This document shows, one piece after another, positions 63,585-64,000 of a DNA stretch of 64,000 bases. The stretch spans positions 75,733-139,732 of the forward strand of contig NZ_JAEUGD010000058.1 in the NCBI RefSeq assembly GCF_016775155.1, read 5' to 3'. The stretch's first letter is position 1. Each line of letters opens with the position of its first letter. The notes under the pieces were generated by a model. That model made no database searches, was not told where the DNA came from, and saw only the letters and a program-made list of their open reading frames with translations. This DNA comes from Fulvivirga marina (GTDB lineage: Bacteria > Bacteroidota > Bacteroidia > Cytophagales > Cyclobacteriaceae). Both the position numbers and the translations under genes were made by a program.

Positions 63585-64000
63585 ATGAATCCCATAGAAA
63601 TGAATTTTGAAGAAGAAATACAGCAAAAAAAATTTAAAAGTGAAAAACAGAAGGCTACTCTAAACCTGATTTTCACATCCGGATGGCTGGTTAACAGACA
63701 TAAGGAATTTTTTAAACCTTTTGGCATTACCAATCAACAATACAATGTCTTGCGTATTTTGCGTGGCCAACACCCCAAATCCATATCAACCTGCGTTATT
63801 AAAGAGCGGATGCTTGACAGAAACTCTGATGTATCCAGAATTGTAGATCGCCTTACCCTAAAAGGCTGGGTAAGTAAAGAAATTTGCCCCAATGACCGTA
63901 GACTTGTAGATGTCATCATCAGCGACGACGGCTTAGCTCTGCTTAAGAGAATGGATAGTGCTGTTGAAAAACTGGACAGTCAACTGGGGAATTTATCTGA
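63585..64000 (+). CDS. MarR-family transcriptional regulator, partial
   Basis: Open from the ATG at 63585 (GGAG just before it) to the window end without stop, 138 codons. The winged helix is clear: FFKPFGITNQQYNVLRILRG, SDVSRIVDRLTLKGWVSKE and the wing PNDRRLVDVIISDDGLALL. MarR proteins are about 140-160 aa, so only a few residues are missing. Being next to the YceI gene, it may control it. Confidence 0.88.
   Translation, partial: MNPIEMNFEEEIQQKKFKSEKQKATLNLIFTSGWLVNRHKEFFKPFGITNQQYNVLRILRGQHPKSISTCVIKERMLDRNSDVSRIVDRLTLKGWVSKEICPNDRRLVDVIISDDGLALLKRMDSAVEKLDSQLGNLS

Overview
The window looks like chromosome of a Bacteroidota bacterium, probably of the order Cytophagales (Fulvivirga/Flammeovirga-type). 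Pointers are type IX secretion (T9SS) sorting tails, a PorU/PorV-type pair, sensor kinases with beta-propeller input domains, TonB-family barrels with a carboxypeptidase-like N-terminal domain, and several promoters of the Bacteroidota kind (-33 TTG, -7 TAnnTTTG). No rRNA, tRNA, CRISPR array, integrase or intact insertion sequence was seen.

Layout. 1-2.1 kb is an accessory patch: a 104-bp direct repeat around a long hairpin, a response-regulator-like DNA-binding domain without receiver, and a 73-aa peptide that looks like a Bacteroidota class I lanthipeptide (pinensin-like) precursor. 2.4-6.7 kb holds a translesion pair, dinB then a DnaE-type polymerase. 6.8-14.3 kb has an NtrY-like kinase, a two-component system with an outer-membrane barrel, and an MFS transporter. 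14.35-16.6 kb has a possible small secreted Cys peptide divergent from an ABC transporter. 16.7-20.8 kb has a membrane J-protein, a PD40 propeller protein, an HxlR regulator with nudC, and a methyltransferase. 20.9-26.2 kb carries two tandem paralogous secreted M43 metalloproteases with T9SS tails.

26.7-35.7 kb is a light-response and carotenoid cluster: a CarH/LitR-like MerR regulator with cobalamin-binding residues, an ECF sigma factor, crtI, crtB, idi, photolyase, an SDR-DUF2867 protein, an SRPBCC protein, crtZ and a CrtYcd-type lycopene cyclase. As a set these predict conversion of IPP/GGPP-derived phytoene to lycopene, beta-carotene and zeaxanthin, with DNA photorepair co-expressed. No crtE (GGPP synthase) or ketolase lies in the window.

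36-40.1 kb has a FabH paralogue, small unknown proteins, and an unrecognised three-gene operon centred on a protein with two V4R-like domains. 40.7-44.4 kb is a propeller sensor kinase with a NarL-type regulator. 44.7-50.8 kb is a PorU2-like C25 protease with a PorV2-like barrel. 51.2-58.1 kb has padR-pspC, small lipoproteins, an S41 protease, and an ECF41-type sigma factor next to its typical carboxymuconolactone decarboxylase-like partner, preceded by an ECF41-like promoter. 58.2-61.1 kb is fhs-fdhD plus a small protein (formate metabolism). 61.3-64 kb has a tRNA methyltransferase, an RRM protein, a YceI protein and a MarR regulator cut by the window edge.
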